From contig CAZSXU010000009.1 of NCBI GenBank assembly GCA_964610505.1, positions 1 through 64,000 of the forward strand: a stretch of 64,000 nucleotides of DNA, read 5' to 3'. The position numbers and the translations under genes were made by a program. This document shows, in pieces, positions 27,791 through 36,733 of the stretch. Source of the stretch: CAZSXU01 sp964610505 (GTDB taxonomy: Bacteria > Arandabacterota > Arandabacteria > JAGLYR01). Under the pieces are notes generated by a model that did no database searches, was not told the DNA's origin, and saw nothing but the letters and a program-made list of their open reading frames with translations. Each line of letters begins with the position of its first letter. The stretch's first letter is position 1.

Positions 27791-27828
27791 CCCGCACCTA
27801 CCATCTCCCCCCACGCCGGGACGGACAT

Positions 27829-29484
27829 CTAGGGAACGCTAACCCGCCGCACGTCCCATCCATCGGCGGTCTCCGCTTCAACGAAGTAGACGCCCGACGC
27901 CGCATCGGCGGCGGCGGATGGATCCCAGCGCACCTGCTGATTCCCGGGGAACTTGAACGAGAGATCTCTGCTCCATACGACCCGCCCCTCCGGATTTCGA
28001 ACGCGAAGTTCCACCGGGCCCCGTCTCACTCCCCGAACCCGAATGATCACGACGGAGCGTCCCTTCTCTTTCTCTACGTTCGCGGTCAGCCTGAGAACGC
28101 CGGACGAGTCCGGTTCGGCCGTCACGAAGAAATCCGCCACCAAATCACCGTCCAGCAGCCGGAGATTCCGAACCGCCACTCCCGTCCGGTGGTCTTTGTA
28201 GTCATTCGAGTTGGGTGTGGAGGAGTCGTCGAAGGCAGAGGGAGGAAAACGGTCCACGTCCAGCCGGGCCCACAGGTCGTTCGCTTCGGCCCGGAGCCCG
28301 GCCTCCAACTCGCAGCGCCCGTCCGCCTGCTCCACCGCCACCCTGGGATGGAGCAAACCCGGGCCGCATCCGGGAAAACGACCGTCGGCCGACCGCTCAT
28401 CCACGTGGTAGATCAGCACGCCCTCACCCGGAAGGAACCGGTCGAACCGGAACCGGGAGCGGCACTCCACCAGGAAGTACTCGGGTCCAGGCCGGCCTTG
28501 CGGAAACAGCCGGAAGACCGTAGGCGGCTGCCGGCCGCAACCCAGAACCACACCGGCCCGATCTTCCCTCACGTCAACGGGAGTGGCAAAACCCAGGTGC
28601 ACTCTGGAGTAGGCGTCCAGCCCGGCCGTACCCGGCCGGGCGTTTCCGGACCAGGCGCCCGTCCCCATGAGCGACCAAGCGTCGAGGCCCGTTCCTCTGT
28701 AGGTGGGATCGTAGAGAGGCGGCGCGCCCAGAAGGAGAGCGATCTCATGGCAGAGGAGCCCCCGCCCGGATTCCGCGGCCGCAAGAATGTACGACTCCAC
28801 GCGCATCCCGTCCTTCTTGATCGGAGACGGCAACATACCGGTGTGCGACCAGAGATCGCCGGGTTCCCCGGTGATCTCCGCTCCCCGCCCGGAGTGGACC
28901 ACCAACAGGACGTCCACGACACCGTCCCCGCCCGAGCCCCGACCGAACTCATCAAACTCCTTGAGCGGCAAATCCCCGGCGGCGGCCAGCGCATCTTCCA
29001 CCAGTTTCTGAGCGTTTGTAGGATACCTGCCCAACCCCGCCTGTTCGCTCGCGTATTCACCCAGTAGTCCCGGCACCGGAACCCAGCCGAAGACTTCGCC
29101 GCTGACCGTCAGCGCCCCGCCCGAGCTGGTCGAAAAGAATCCGGCCACGCTCTTCGCGAGTCTGTCGGCCTCTCCGAAGAGCAGCCGGGCGACTTCCCGA
29201 GGCCCTCGCCGCTCCACCCCGGGAACGTCTTCGAACTCCACCAGCAGGGCCAAAACTCGTAGACCCGCCGCAGGCCGCTCGAGAGAGAGAACCGGATCTT
29301 CCGAAGGCTGCACCCGGATCCCCTCGGCCGTCGAGTTCTCCGCGATCCATACCCATTCGTGCAATCTCCCATAGTCGGTCAGCCGCTCCACGGTCCGAGG
29401 GTGGAGCGGTATGGCGACCGCATTCGCACACGGAACCACCAGGCTCACCGCTGCAGCGGCGATCACTGTTCGCACGCGCCTCAT
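27829..29484 (-). CDS. secreted M6-peptidase-like protein with broken zinc site and sorting-type C-terminus
   Basis: A signal peptide (VIAAAAVSLVVPCANAVA) is followed by a domain related to M6 immune-inhibitor-A metallopeptidases: DVLLVVHSGRGAE, LWSHTG, then HEIALLLGAPPLYD and DAWSLMGTGAWSG. Active M6 enzymes have HExGHxLGLPDLYD; here the second zinc His is Leu250 and the Asp is Pro, so catalysis is unlikely. The C-terminal ~80 residues form a FlgD/Por-type domain ending GVYFVEAETADGWDVRRVSVP-like strands. The ATG at 29484 overlaps the pyrF stop by four bases, placing a secreted protein at the end of the pyrimidine operon. Function unknown. Confidence 0.75.
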   Translation of the reverse strand: MRRVRTVIAAAAVSLVVPCANAVAIPLHPRTVERLTDYGRLHEWVWIAENSTAEGIRVQPSEDPVLSLERPAAGLRVLALLVEFEDVPGVERRGPREVARLLFGEADRLAKSVAGFFSTSSGGALTVSGEVFGWVPVPGLLGEYASEQAGLGRYPTNAQKLVEDALAAAGDLPLKEFDEFGRGSGGDGVVDVLLVVHSGRGAEITGEPGDLWSHTGMLPSPIKKDGMRVESYILAAAESGRGLLCHEIALLLGAPPLYDPTYRGTGLDAWSLMGTGAWSGNARPGTAGLDAYSRVHLGFATPVDVREDRAGVVLGCGRQPPTVFRLFPQGRPGPEYFLVECRSRFRFDRFLPGEGVLIYHVDERSADGRFPGCGPGLLHPRVAVEQADGRCELEAGLRAEANDLWARLDVDRFPPSAFDDSSTPNSNDYKDHRTGVAVRNLRLLDGDLVADFFVTAEPDSSGVLRLTANVEKEKGRSVVIIRVRGVRRGPVELRVRNPEGRVVWSRDLSFKFPGNQQVRWDPSAAADAASGVYFVEAETADGWDVRRVSVP

Positions 29485-30248
29485 CGCCCGCTCCGGCCGT
29501 CGCCCGCGCATCCGTCCGATTCGGTCGGCGGCCCGAACGCCTGCATCTCTTCGAGGATCGAGCGGGCGGCCCCAGCCGGATCGTCGGCTTTCAACACGGG
29601 CCGGCCGACCACGACGAAATTCGAACCCGCCTCCACCGCACCACCCGGGGTGGCGACCCTCTTCTGATCCTCGCTCGCCGCGCCGACCGGGCGAATCCCG
29701 GGCGTCGCCACAAGGAAACGCGCCCCGCAGGTCTTTTTGATGGCCCGGCACTCACCGACCGACGCCACGACGCCCGGAAGTCCCGAATCTCGAGCCTCCG
29801 TGGCCAGCGTCAGAACCGCCTCGCCGAGATCGCGATCTCCGATGAACGTTCCCCCCCGTTGGCTGGTCAGAACCGTCACGCCCAGAAGATCGACCGGATT
29901 CACTCCGAGCCGGTCCGCTTCTTCCGCGCCGGCCCCGACCGCCGACCGCATCATCTCCGACCCTCCCAACGTGTGAAGTGTCAGGAGACGGACTCCCAAA
30001 CGAGTGGCGGACCGCACGGCGCCCGCAACCGTGTTGGGAATGTCGTGGAGTTTCAAGTCCAGGAACACCTCGCGTCCTTCCGACGTGAGCTCTTCGATCA
30101 GGGCCGGTCCCTCGGCCGTGAAGAGTTCCAACCCCACCTTGAAGAACTCCACCACGCCGTCGAGCGTGTGCACCACCCGCTTCGCGTCCTTCCGTGTCGG
30201 AACGTCCAATGCGACGATCAGCCGAGCGGCCATACCCTCTTCGCTCAC
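29481..30248 (-). CDS. pyrF: orotidine 5'-phosphate decarboxylase
   Basis: PyrF makes UMP in the last step of the pathway. LIVALDVP, the catalytic FLDLKLHDIPNTV (about residues 60-72), TLHTLGG, VVASVGEC and the late VVGRPVLKADDP are all present; 255 residues is typical of type I enzymes. The GTG at 30248 overlaps the pyrD stop by four bases (GTGA) behind GGAGGA; an ATG at 30233 is an alternative. Confidence 0.95.
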   Translation of the reverse strand: MSEEGMAARLIVALDVPTRKDAKRVVHTLDGVVEFFKVGLELFTAEGPALIEELTSEGREVFLDLKLHDIPNTVAGAVRSATRLGVRLLTLHTLGGSEMMRSAVGAGAEEADRLGVNPVDLLGVTVLTSQRGGTFIGDRDLGEAVLTLATEARDSGLPGVVASVGECRAIKKTCGARFLVATPGIRPVGAASEDQKRVATPGGAVEAGSNFVVVGRPVLKADDPAGAARSILEEMQAFGPPTESDGCAGDGRSGR

Positions 30249-31165
30249 GATTCCTCCAGCGCGCCTACGATTTGAGTCACGGAATCGAATCCGTGGTTCG
30301 CCAGATACTGTTCGATTCCCTCGGCGATCCGGGCCGGGCTTCCGGGATCCACGAAACCGGCCGTGCCGATTCCGACGGCCGAGGCTCCCGCCAGAAGGTA
30401 GGCCACGGCGGTCTCTGCGGAAACCACCCCACCGCCACCGAGAAGGGGAGCATCGGTATGGCGTGCAAGGCGCCAGACATTCGCCAATCCCACGGGATGA
30501 ATCGCCGGGCCGGACAGCCCTCCCGTCATTCCGGCGAGACTCGAACGGCGGCGGCCAACGTCAATCGACATCCCCACCAGCGTATTGATCAGCGACAGCA
30601 TCGTCGCCCCGCCATCGAGGGCCGCGCGCCCCACCTCAACGATGTCCGTGACGTTGGGGGTCAGCTTCGCGGCCACGGGGAGATCCGTTTCCGACACGAC
30701 GGCCGAAATAACGGCGCCCGTCTCCTCGGGATTCGTACCCACCACCATGCCCCCTCGCTCCACGTTCGGGCACGAGACGTTGACTTCCAGGGCCGCCACG
30801 GAGTCCAACCGGGTCACCCTCGCCGCCAGTCTCCGGTACTCATCGCGCGAGAATCCGGCGATGTTGACAATCACGGGGATTCCGAGGGCCGTCAGTCTAG
30901 GGTGAACGTCCTGCTCGTACGCGTCGATCCCCGGATTCGCAAGTCCAATGGAGTTGAGCATTCCGCACGGAGTCTCGGCCACTCGCGGCGGCGGATTTCC
31001 CTCCCGGGGCCGGAGCGTAACGGTCTTGCTGACGACGGCGCCGAGGACTTCCAGGGGAAACAGACGCGGGCCGTCCTCGGCCAGCGCGTGTGTCCCCGAG
31101 GATAAAATCAGGGGGGTCTCAAGCCGCAGGGGACCCCAGTCGACACTCAGATTCCGGAGCGTCAT
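30245..31165 (-). CDS. pyrD: dihydroorotate dehydrogenase, class 1B catalytic subunit
   Basis: The 306-residue FMN enzyme oxidises dihydroorotate. NSIGLANPGID, EVNVSCPNV with the class 1 catalytic Cys (about residue 131), AAKLTPNV and LGGGGVVSAETA identify the class 1B type, which works with PyrK and NAD. The pyrK gene directly upstream, overlapping by four bases (ATGA), confirms this. Confidence 0.95.
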   Translation of the reverse strand: MTLRNLSVDWGPLRLETPLILSSGTHALAEDGPRLFPLEVLGAVVSKTVTLRPREGNPPPRVAETPCGMLNSIGLANPGIDAYEQDVHPRLTALGIPVIVNIAGFSRDEYRRLAARVTRLDSVAALEVNVSCPNVERGGMVVGTNPEETGAVISAVVSETDLPVAAKLTPNVTDIVEVGRAALDGGATMLSLINTLVGMSIDVGRRRSSLAGMTGGLSGPAIHPVGLANVWRLARHTDAPLLGGGGVVSAETAVAYLLAGASAVGIGTAGFVDPGSPARIAEGIEQYLANHGFDSVTQIVGALEES

Positions 31166-31959
31166 GGCAACGTCTCCCAGCGGATGGTTCCCGCCTCAAA
31201 GACGGGGCCTTCCTTGCAGGCGCGCCGGTATACATCCGGAGTCCGGGTCGGCACCACGCACCCCAGACACGAACCCAGACCACACGCCATGCGGGCCTCG
31301 AGCGACACCTGGCAGCGAACGCCGTTCGCTTCGCAGAGACCCGCGAGAACCTGCAGCATCGGAACCGGGCCGGCCGCCGCAACGTCGACCTTCCACGCTC
31401 GCTCCCGCCCCGCCTCCCGGGCAAGATCCGAGGCCAGCCCCGTAGAGCCCCGGCTGCCGTCCTCGGTCGCAACCCGAATGGGCGTCGCGAGCCTCTCCCG
31501 AATGAAGTCCACCGGAAACTCAGACGCCGAGCGGCATCCGAGGATGAACACGTCTCCGCCGGAAACCTCGAAGAGATAGACAAGGGGAGCGACTCCCATA
31601 CCGCCCGCCACCAGCACCCGCGGCCGGGTGTGATCTCCCTCGAATCCCCGCCCCAGAGGTCCGACCACGTCGACCCTCTCCCCGATTCCTCGGGCCGCCA
31701 AGAGCCGGGTCCCGCGCCCGACCACCTGATAGAGAATCTCCAGGACGCGCCGCCCGCCCATCCGCCCGAATCCGAAGACACCCATGGGTCGCCGGAGAAG
31801 GGGATCCCAACCGTCGGCGACTCTGAGAAACACAAACTGGCCGGGGTCCGGCCGGGGAAACTCACTCCCCACCTCCAGGGCCAACCAGTGGACTCGCGGA
31901 GCTACCTCCTCGTGACGGTGGACGACCGCTTCACACTGAATCGGCGGGTGCGACGGCAT
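31162..31959 (-). CDS. pyrK: dihydroorotate dehydrogenase electron-transfer subunit
   Basis: PyrK carries FAD and a [2Fe-2S] cluster from PyrD to NAD. It has a ferredoxin-reductase-like fold (PDPGQFVFLRV, LLRRPMGVFG, LVAGGMGVAPLV) and the cluster motif CGLGSCLGC followed by a fourth Cys in RRACKEGPVF. The ATG at 31959 lies inside the first unit of a 40-bp tandem repeat; in-frame GTG codons further upstream in the repeat are less likely starts. Confidence 0.92.
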   Translation of the reverse strand: MPSHPPIQCEAVVHRHEEVAPRVHWLALEVGSEFPRPDPGQFVFLRVADGWDPLLRRPMGVFGFGRMGGRRVLEILYQVVGRGTRLLAARGIGERVDVVGPLGRGFEGDHTRPRVLVAGGMGVAPLVYLFEVSGGDVFILGCRSASEFPVDFIRERLATPIRVATEDGSRGSTGLASDLAREAGRERAWKVDVAAAGPVPMLQVLAGLCEANGVRCQVSLEARMACGLGSCLGCVVPTRTPDVYRRACKEGPVFEAGTIRWETLP

Positions 31960-32048
31960 GCGTTTCCTCTTCACGCTGAATCGGCAGGTGCGACGGCACG
32001 CGTTTCCTCTTCACGCTGAATCGGCAGGTGCGACGGCACGCGTTTCCT
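31929..32048. repeat. three 40-bp tandem repeats across the TPR-gene/pyrK junction
   Basis: The unit CTTCACGCTGAATCGGCAGG...CGTTTCCT occurs at 31929-31968, 31969-32008 and 32009-32048 with only a few substitutions. Each unit carries, on the minus strand, the stop of the TPR gene (TCAGCGTGA), a purine-rich AAGAGGAAA site and the ATG/GTG of pyrK. So the gene junction itself has been triplicated, and only the outermost stop and the innermost ATG seem to be used. Confidence 0.88.
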
Positions 32049-33828
32049 CGTCGGGCTGAACCAACCTGTCTTCGGGCTTGGGAACGTTTCCATTCGGCGC
32101 CGGGACGGTATCGGAATGGGACGGCAGCGTGTCCGGCGGAACCGCGGCGGACTCCGCCCGTGCCGAGTCTGCAGACTCAGTGCGCCGGCCTCTCCGAGTC
32201 GACAGGGAATCGAGGATGCCCGAGATCGGAGATCGATCGAATCCCGGGCCGCCGGATATCTTCTCTCTCAAGGCATCCTCGGAAATCCCGACACCCGTCG
32301 TATCCCCCGTGGCCGAATCGGGACGCGCGAACGTTGCCGGATCATCCGGGATGAGTGGGGGAACCTCCCCGCCCAGGGAATCCGCCGGAGCCCCTTCGGC
32401 AATCGCCTCCGGCTCAGCGGCCACCGTGTCCGCCGGCTCGGGCCTCGGTCTCGGGGGCAGCCCCAGAACCTCCCGAGCGCGGTCGGCATAGTCGGTCTCG
32501 GGGTAGCGTTCCACCAACCGCTCATATTGGACCGCGGACCCGGTGGAATCACCTTTCACATGTTCCCGAATCCAGGCAACGGCGAGCAATGATTTGGCCG
32601 CCAGATCCTCTTGGGATCCCTCATCGATCACGGCCCGATAGTACTCCAGCGCCCAATCGGTTCGGTCCATCGAGAAGAAACAGTGCTCCGCGATCTTGAA
32701 ATCCAGGATGGGCAGCGAGTCGGGGCGAGCTCTTCCCCGGATCGCCAGTAGATCTCGCATCCTCGTCACGGACGCCTTTCGGGTCTTGGCCTTCTTGGCC
32801 AGATCCTTATCCGGACGCTTCGAACCGACGGCGTCGTACGCGCCGATCGCCCCTTCGAAATCACCCACGGCCCGCTCGTAGGTCCGTCCGATTTCGAACT
32901 GCGCCTCCGCGGGAAGATCCGAAACCTGGGTGTCGTTTGCCACGCGTTCGAGTATTTCGATTCCGCCTTCCACGTCTCCACGCTCCACCATGAGACGTCC
33001 CATCGCAAGCCGCAACCGAGCCAGCCGGGCGAGATTGACCTCCTCGTCCAGGAGATCTTCATAGAATGCGCCCGCTTCATCCAACCGCCCGAGCTCTTGG
33101 AGACCTTCGGCCACCCTCAGTTGGGCCTCGAATCTCTCGGCTCGACGCCGTGAGCGGGCCGCTGATTCCTCGTACGTCGATACCGCCGACGCCAGATCAC
33201 CGGAGGCGCGCTGGCAATCCCCCAGAACGAGATACGCCTTCGGCCCGACCGGGAGATCCTCGCCTGCATCCAGAAGCGCCTCAATCTCTTCAATGCAGCG
33301 TTTGGGTTGTCCAACGGATTGCCACGAGCGGGCGAGCATTACACGCGCCTCGGCGCGCTGCTCGGGGTCTTTATCGGTTTCGGCAATGTGCAGGAAGATC
33401 ACTCGCGCGTCTTCGAGCCGATCGAGCCGGTAGTTGGCCAGGCCGCGCATCCAGCGGGCCTCGGGGACGAACGGACTCTCGGGATAGTATGTGATGAGCT
33501 CGTCGTACTTCTTCAGCGCCCGGGTGAACTCTCCCTGATAGTAGAACCCATTGCCCATGAGTAGCAGCGCGTCATCCACCCACTTGGAACCCGGATACTC
33601 TACGATGATCTTCGCGCATTTCTTGACGGCCTTCTCGTACAGCGAGTTGGCCGCGGAGGGACTTCTTCCCATCTCCTCGGCCTCGCGGCGCTTGGCCTCC
33701 GCCTCGCGGTAATACTTGCGTGCGTGGTAGAATGTGTTGAAGTAGGCACACCCCGGCCCCGCAAGGAGCAAGGCCGCCAACGCCACCGCGGCCCATCGAT
33801 TCAGCAAGCATTGCCGGATGGAAGACAC
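32011..33828 (-). CDS. TPR-repeat envelope protein, BamD/YbgF-like
   Basis: About 605 residues. The N-terminus is a signal-like hydrophobic segment (WAAVALAALLLAGPGC) ending at a Cys, possibly a lipoprotein with an unusual lipobox. Then come many TPR-like helices (AYFNTFYHARKYYREAEAK-type start, YPGSKWVDDALLLMG, YYPESPFVPEARW, ERYPETDYADRAREVLG). The last ~130 residues are Pro/Ala/Asp-rich and probably disordered. YPxSxxxxxAL units recall BamD and CpoB/YbgF. The GTG at 33828 has GAGGAGG upstream; an in-frame ATG lies at 33867. Its position between pyrC and pyrK in a pyrimidine operon is unexplained. Confidence 0.8.
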   Translation of the reverse strand: MSSIRQCLLNRWAAVALAALLLAGPGCAYFNTFYHARKYYREAEAKRREAEEMGRSPSAANSLYEKAVKKCAKIIVEYPGSKWVDDALLLMGNGFYYQGEFTRALKKYDELITYYPESPFVPEARWMRGLANYRLDRLEDARVIFLHIAETDKDPEQRAEARVMLARSWQSVGQPKRCIEEIEALLDAGEDLPVGPKAYLVLGDCQRASGDLASAVSTYEESAARSRRRAERFEAQLRVAEGLQELGRLDEAGAFYEDLLDEEVNLARLARLRLAMGRLMVERGDVEGGIEILERVANDTQVSDLPAEAQFEIGRTYERAVGDFEGAIGAYDAVGSKRPDKDLAKKAKTRKASVTRMRDLLAIRGRARPDSLPILDFKIAEHCFFSMDRTDWALEYYRAVIDEGSQEDLAAKSLLAVAWIREHVKGDSTGSAVQYERLVERYPETDYADRAREVLGLPPRPRPEPADTVAAEPEAIAEGAPADSLGGEVPPLIPDDPATFARPDSATGDTTGVGISEDALREKISGGPGFDRSPISGILDSLSTRRGRRTESADSARAESAAVPPDTLPSHSDTVPAPNGNVPKPEDRLVQPDEETRAVAPADSA

Positions 33829-35141
33829 CGGACCTCCTCGCCAATGCGTCCCACTTCGCCATTCCACATCGCTACGTGTCCGTTCACCACGGTCCCCACG
33901 GCGCGGCCTCGCAGAACCCGACCCGCGAAAGGCGTGTTCTTCGAACGCGACTCGAAGTCCCCGGGATCGACGGTCCAGATCCGGTCGAGATCCACAACGG
34001 TGATGTCCGCCGGCCCGCCCGGCTCGAGCCGTCCCAACTCCAGCCCGAAGGCACGGGCCGGTCCAAGAGTGAAACGATGAACCGCGTCGGCGAGGTCGAG
34101 AATCCCGGGGTGCACCAGTTCCGTGAGCACCAGACCGACCGCCGTCTCCAGACCCACCATCCCGAAAGCGGCCTCGTCGAATTCCACTTCCTTCTCCTCG
34201 TGGGCATGAGGTGCGTGGTCGGTGGCGACGGCGTCGATGGCCCCCGATGCGAGTCCCTCGCGAAGGGTGTCTCGATCCATCTCGGTCCTGAGCGGGGGGT
34301 TGACCTTCATCCGGGTGTCAAAGTCCCCGACGTCCCTCTCCGTAAGGACCAGGTGATGCGGCGTCACTTCCGCCGTTACGCCGAGCCCGCGCTGTTTTGC
34401 CTCGACGATCAGGGCCATCGCTCGAGCCGTCGATACGTGTTGGATGTGGAGGCGCGCCCGGGTGAGCTCCGCAAGCAGGATTTCCCGAGACACCCGAGTG
34501 ATTTCCGCTTCCGCCGGGCACCCTTTGAGACCCAGCAGCGCCGAAACGGTTCCCTCGTTCATGACCCCGCCGCCGGCGAGCCGCGCGTCTTCACAGTGGA
34601 CCGCCAAAGGAACGCCGAGCATTCGACTGTACTCCAGCGCCCGCCGCATGAGATCCGCATTCTCCAGGGAACACCCGTCGTCCGAGAAGGCCACGGCCCC
34701 GGCGTCCACCAAACCGCCCAGATCACACAGTGCCTGTCCCTCCCTCCCGCGGGTGATGGCCGCCACCGGAAGAACCCGGCACAACCCCTCGGCCTTGGCC
34801 CGTTCCAGAACGTACTGGACTTCCGCCTCGCCGTCGATGGCCGGGTCCGTGTTGGGCATGCACGCCACGGCGGTGAACCCTCCCCGAACCGCCGCGCGCG
34901 TCCCGCTCTCGATGGTCTCTTCGTCCTCCCGCCCCGGCTCTCGAAGGTGCACGTGAAGGTCGATGAAGCCCGGCGCCACAATGTGGCCCGAACAGTCGAT
35001 TCGGGGAATATCTCTCGGCACTTCCCGACTGCCGATCTCGGAGACAACACCGCCGTCGATCCAGACATCGGCGATTTCATCCCGCCCGGAGGCAGGATCA
35101 ATGACTCTGCCGTTCGTGAGTATCCAGACCACCTTTGCCAT
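33801..35141 (-). CDS. pyrC: dihydroorotase, class I
   Basis: PyrC cyclises carbamoyl-aspartate. The amidohydrolase has the metal motif GFIDLHVHLREPG (about residue 58), HCED, HIQHVST and AVATDHAPH, which mark an active class I enzyme of 446 residues. The ATG at 35141 overlaps pyrB by 44 bases and sits right against GGGAGGG; the GTG at 35132 is better spaced from that site and may be the real start. It overlaps the next gene's start region. Confidence 0.94.
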   Translation of the reverse strand: MAKVVWILTNGRVIDPASGRDEIADVWIDGGVVSEIGSREVPRDIPRIDCSGHIVAPGFIDLHVHLREPGREDEETIESGTRAAVRGGFTAVACMPNTDPAIDGEAEVQYVLERAKAEGLCRVLPVAAITRGREGQALCDLGGLVDAGAVAFSDDGCSLENADLMRRALEYSRMLGVPLAVHCEDARLAGGGVMNEGTVSALLGLKGCPAEAEITRVSREILLAELTRARLHIQHVSTARAMALIVEAKQRGLGVTAEVTPHHLVLTERDVGDFDTRMKVNPPLRTEMDRDTLREGLASGAIDAVATDHAPHAHEEKEVEFDEAAFGMVGLETAVGLVLTELVHPGILDLADAVHRFTLGPARAFGLELGRLEPGGPADITVVDLDRIWTVDPGDFESRSKNTPFAGRVLRGRAVGTVVNGHVAMWNGEVGRIGEEVRCLPSGNAC

Positions 35142-36057
35142 CCCTCCCGCTCAACAGGTAGACCACCGCCATCCGGACGGCGACACCGTTGGTCACCTGG
35201 TTCAGGATGATCGAGTTCGGGCCGTCCGCTACGTCGGGGGCCAGTTCGAGACCCCGGTTGATGGGTCCCGGATGCATGATGACCACATCCTTCTTCGCTT
35301 GTCGGAGCCGGGCGCCGTCGATGCCGAACAACCGGCGATACTCTCGCCTGGACGGAACGAGTCCTTCTCCCTGCCGCTCGAACTGGAGCCGCAGAACGTA
35401 GACGACGTCCACGCCGGAGATGGCATCGTCCAGCCGATCGCAGACGCGGACCGGCAGCGCCTCGACCCCCAGTGGGATGAGCGTGGCCGGTGCAGAGACC
35501 GAGACCTGTGCGCCCATCTTGGTGAGGCCCCAGATGAGAGACCGAGCGACCCGGCTGTGTGCGATGTCACCCACGACGGCCACCCGGAGACCGTCCAGGC
35601 TTCCGAAGTGATCCCGCAGGCTCAGAAGATCCAGCAGGCCCTGGGTCGGATGTTCGTGGCAGCCGTCCCCGGCATTGATCACGGGCACGTCGAGGTGCTG
35701 GGTGAGGAAGTGGGCCGCCCCCGAAGCCTTGTGACGGATCACGATCATGTCGATGTGCATGGCCTGAAGATTTCGCGCCGCGTCCCTTAGCGTTTCCCCT
35801 TTGACCGCGCTGGACCCCGCCGTGCTGATGCTCACGGTGTCCGCGCTCAGTCGTTTCTCCGCCAGCTCGAAGGACACGCGCGTTCGCGTGCTCGGCTCGG
35901 CGAAGAAATTCACGATCGTCTTTCCCCGCAGAACCGGAACCTTCCGGATATCCCGCTCGGAGACTTCCCGAAAGGATTCGGCCGTGTTCAGCATGAGACG
36001 AATCTCCTCGGGTTCCACATGCTCCAACCCGAGAAGATGCCCGGACGTGAGCGTCAC
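35098..36057 (-). CDS. pyrB: aspartate carbamoyltransferase catalytic subunit
   Basis: PyrB condenses carbamoyl phosphate with aspartate. FAEPSTRTRVSFE (about residues 53-65), HEHPTQGLLD, VVGDIAHSRVARS and MHPGPINRG are the family signatures; 319 residues. The GTG at 36057 overlaps the pyrR stop by four bases (GTGA). No pyrI regulatory subunit is present, consistent with control by PyrR. Confidence 0.95.
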   Translation of the reverse strand: MTLTSGHLLGLEHVEPEEIRLMLNTAESFREVSERDIRKVPVLRGKTIVNFFAEPSTRTRVSFELAEKRLSADTVSISTAGSSAVKGETLRDAARNLQAMHIDMIVIRHKASGAAHFLTQHLDVPVINAGDGCHEHPTQGLLDLLSLRDHFGSLDGLRVAVVGDIAHSRVARSLIWGLTKMGAQVSVSAPATLIPLGVEALPVRVCDRLDDAISGVDVVYVLRLQFERQGEGLVPSRREYRRLFGIDGARLRQAKKDVVIMHPGPINRGLELAPDVADGPNSIILNQVTNGVAVRMAVVYLLSGRDGKGGLDTHERQSH

Positions 36058-36602
36058 GTCAGCACCTCCTCTACCGAAACCGCATCCCTGCCGTCGTGTT
36101 CCTGGAGACACACGGAGATGATCTCCCGCTTCGAGGTGGGAACGTTCTTGCCGACGAAATCGGGGCGGATGGGAAGCTCCCGGTGACCCCGGTCGATGAG
36201 CACCGCCAGCTGAATGGCCCGGGGCCGCCCGAAGTCGATGATCTCATCCATGGCGGCCCGGACCGTGCGGCCCGTATAGAGAACATCGTCGACCAGGATC
36301 ACCGTCCTGTCGACGACCGAGTGGGGAAGTTCCGTTTTCCGAACGATGGGCTGCGTGGCGACCGAGCTCAGGTCATCCCGATAGAGCGTGATGTCCAGGA
36401 TTCCCATCGGGATCTCGCATTTCTCAATCGTTTCGGCTTTCTCCCTCACCCGGGCGGCCAGGTGCTCCCCGCGAGTCCGGATCCCCACGAACAAGAGATT
36501 CCCGCATCCCTTGTTTCTCTCGATGATTTCGTGGGCGATTCGCGTGATGGCCCGGTCGATCTCCTTGGCGTTCATGATTTCGGCGCTGCGTCTTTCGCTC
36601 AT
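36054..36602 (-). CDS. pyrR: bifunctional pyr operon regulator / uracil phosphoribosyltransferase
   Basis: PyrR binds pyr leader RNA when UMP is high and also has weak uracil phosphoribosyltransferase activity. The PRPP loop is VILVDDVLYTGRT (about residues 101-113), with RIAHEIIERN near the N-terminus and VSVEEVL at the end. At 182 residues it has the normal length. The ATG at 36602 is used; an internal ATG at 36575 is possible. Its own leader carries a PyrR site, so the operon is probably autoregulated. Confidence 0.95.
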   Translation of the reverse strand: MSERRSAEIMNAKEIDRAITRIAHEIIERNKGCGNLLFVGIRTRGEHLAARVREKAETIEKCEIPMGILDITLYRDDLSSVATQPIVRKTELPHSVVDRTVILVDDVLYTGRTVRAAMDEIIDFGRPRAIQLAVLIDRGHRELPIRPDFVGKNVPTSKREIISVCLQEHDGRDAVSVEEVLT

Positions 36603-36614
36603 CCGTCACCCCAC

Positions 36615-36634
36615 AAAAAAAGACCCCCCACCAC
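36615..36634 (-). terminator. U-rich end of the pyr leader (attenuator candidate)
   Basis: On the minus strand GGTGGTGGGGGGTC is followed by seven T (36621-36615), 12 bases before pyrR. The complement GGCCCCC lies just 5' of the PyrR loop, so an outer stem could place the loop inside a terminator-like structure. The exact competing fold cannot be fixed by eye. Confidence 0.4.
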
Positions 36635-36680
36635 CGGTGAGAAGCCTTCGAAGCCAGGGCCTGCGTCCCATTCCGCCGCT

Positions 36681-36713
36681 TCCTTTCCAGCCTCACGGGG
36701 CTGGATTAAAGGG
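36681..36713 (-). promoter_or_regulatory. PyrR-binding RNA site in the pyr leader
   Basis: The minus strand reads CCTTTAATCCAGCC-CCGTGAGGCTGGAAAGG. The CAGCC/GGCTGG stem, the terminal loop with GTGAGG and the AAAGG 3' side match the conserved PyrR anti-antiterminator loop of Gram-positive pyr operons. It sits between the predicted pyr promoter and pyrR. Confidence 0.75.
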
Positions 36714-36733
36714 GGCCTTCAACAACCGGGGTC

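Noticed and set aside
27326..27828. Repeated minus-strand frames in the intergenic repeat
   Set aside because: They repeat only because the DNA repeats; several overlapping frames are equally open and none has a convincing start site.
33876..35210. Long plus-strand frame opposite pyrC
   Set aside because: Shadow of pyrC with arginine/histidine-rich composition and no promoter or homology.
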